The notes beneath the pieces were generated by a model. The model was not told the origin of the DNA. It did no database searches and was given only the letters and a program-made list of their open reading frames with translations. A DNA stretch of 5,677 bases from an uncultured Collinsella sp. GTDB taxonomy: Bacteria; Actinomycetota; Coriobacteriia; Coriobacteriales; Coriobacteriaceae. Location of the stretch: NCBI GenBank assembly GCA_902465465.1, contig CABQNF010000075.1:1-5677 (forward strand). The letters are read 5' to 3'. Every line of letters starts with the position of its first letter. Within the stretch, counting starts at the first letter, position 1. Made by a program: the position numbers and the translations under genes. This document shows positions 4,951 through 5,677 of the stretch, one piece after another.

Positions 4951-5592
4951 TTAGGCTGTTAGGTCGAGTTCGTAGAGGAAGCTTTCGCGCGGCATGGCGT
5001 GGCGGCGCTCTTCGCGGTTGACGCGGTGCGTGGCCGTGCGCTTAAAGCCGTGCAGTTCGTAGAACTGCCACGAGCAGTTGGAGTCGGTGTACAGGTGCGC
5101 CCTCGTCGCTCCAAGCGAGGACAGGTGCGAGACGGCGGCATCGAGCAGAACCGTGCCAACGCCTAGGCCATGGACATCGCGATCCACGGCAAGCAGCGTG
5201 ACCTCGTTGTCGTGCGGCAACGGGCTGCTCTCGAGCAGGCGGTTGTTGGTTCGAATGGTTGCGCGCACAAACGAGAGGTACTCGGCGCAGGCATCGGGCT
5301 CTAGCTCACGCATCTGCGATAGCAGCGCGCGTTCGGTATCCATCCAATGTTCCTTAACGGTGGCGCCGGAGCTCTGTCCCGCACGCGCGAGCGAAATACC
5401 ACGCGCCTGACCGTCGATTACGGCAACCTGTGAAAACGTCGACGACGAAAGGCAGTAGGCGAGGTCGCACGCGGCCTCAAGGCGGTTGTACTCATCGTTA
5501 TCCGAATTGTTATGCCAAAGCTGCTGCAGAATCAGCGCGATGGCGTCGAAGTCTTCGGTATCAAACGGTCGGTAGAGAACCCGCGAGACCAT
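4951..5592 (-). CDS. GNAT family N-acetyltransferase
   Basis: This 213-residue cytoplasmic protein is of the GNAT superfamily, which transfers an acetyl group from acetyl-CoA to an amine. The N-terminal part has the YRPFDTEDFDAIALIL start typical of the fold. Motif A is at about 131-150 (VTLLAVDRDVHGLGVGTVLL), with the pyrophosphate-binding loop HGLGVG (141-146), where His stands at the usual Arg/Gln position. Motif B follows at 165-185, with YTDSNCSWQFYELHGFKR ending in the characteristic YxxxGF. The middle segment (about 70-128) is longer than in minimal GNATs. The substrate is unknown. AAAGAGG lies four bases before the ATG, a rather tight spacing. The gene faces the DUF2207 gene tail to tail, and no minus-strand intrinsic terminator is visible after its stop. 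Confidence 0.9.
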   Translation of the reverse strand: MVSRVLYRPFDTEDFDAIALILQQLWHNNSDNDEYNRLEAACDLAYCLSSSTFSQVAVIDGQARGISLARAGQSSGATVKEHWMDTERALLSQMRELEPDACAEYLSFVRATIRTNNRLLESSPLPHDNEVTLLAVDRDVHGLGVGTVLLDAAVSHLSSLGATRAHLYTDSNCSWQFYELHGFKRTATHRVNREERRHAMPRESFLYELDLTA

Positions 5593-5677
5593 GGTGCCTC
5601 TTTCTTTCGCGGATGCATATCGAGCACAGTTCTACCACGCCATTGGCATCTAATTATGGTGCCCCTGTGTTCCATGA
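5593..5677 (-). promoter_or_regulatory. 5' region of the acetyltransferase gene
   Basis: On the minus strand AAAGAGG (5597-5603) is the likely ribosome site. A CATAAT hexamer (5653-5658) could be a -10 box about 60 bases upstream of the start, but its -35 would fall beyond the window edge. It lies inside an imperfect dyad, GGCA (5645-5648) to TGCC (5660-5663), around TAATTA. This is suggestive only. Confidence 0.3.

Overview
The window is GC-rich bacterial chromosome with dense, ordinary housekeeping-type genes. Ala/Arg-rich proteins, GC-ending codons, AAAGGA/AAGGAG-type ribosome sites and the mixture of gene families suggest a high-GC Gram-positive of the Coriobacteriia type, Collinsella-like. 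This is inference from style. No rRNA or other taxonomic marker is present.

Layout, left to right. Bases 1-283 hold no convincing gene, but contain three successive inverted repeats that look like a folded RNA or an intergenic repeat. They lead into a ribosome site and a 79-residue two-helix membrane protein of unknown function (284-523, +). A calcineurin-like metallophosphoesterase follows on the same strand (609-1334). Converging on it with only 15 bp between stop codons is glutamyl-Q tRNA(Asp) synthetase, gluQ (1350-2360, -), an enzyme that glutamylates the queuosine base in the anticodon of tRNA-Asp. A -10 box lies seven bases upstream of its ATG with no ribosome site, as expected of a leaderless mRNA.

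The 508-bp divergent spacer 2361-2868 contains a perfect 13-bp hairpin, an overlapping 12-bp palindrome, a hairpin whose loop can pair downstream as a pseudoknot, and a pair of degenerate direct repeats. It leads to a 647-residue DUF2207 membrane protein with a signal peptide, three membrane helices and a glycine-rich tail (2869-4812, +). A strong intrinsic terminator follows. Beyond it, a nested palindrome shares a 14-base motif with the direct repeats of the 2361-2868 spacer. The last gene is a GNAT-family N-acetyltransferase (4951-5592, -) with its 5' region at the right edge.

The genes do not form one pathway. I see no phage, transposon, CRISPR, toxin-antitoxin or defence module, and no tRNA or rRNA gene. 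The most interesting material is non-coding: the folded region before the small membrane protein, the possibly leaderless gluQ promoter, the pseudoknot-like element, and the motif shared between two spacers.
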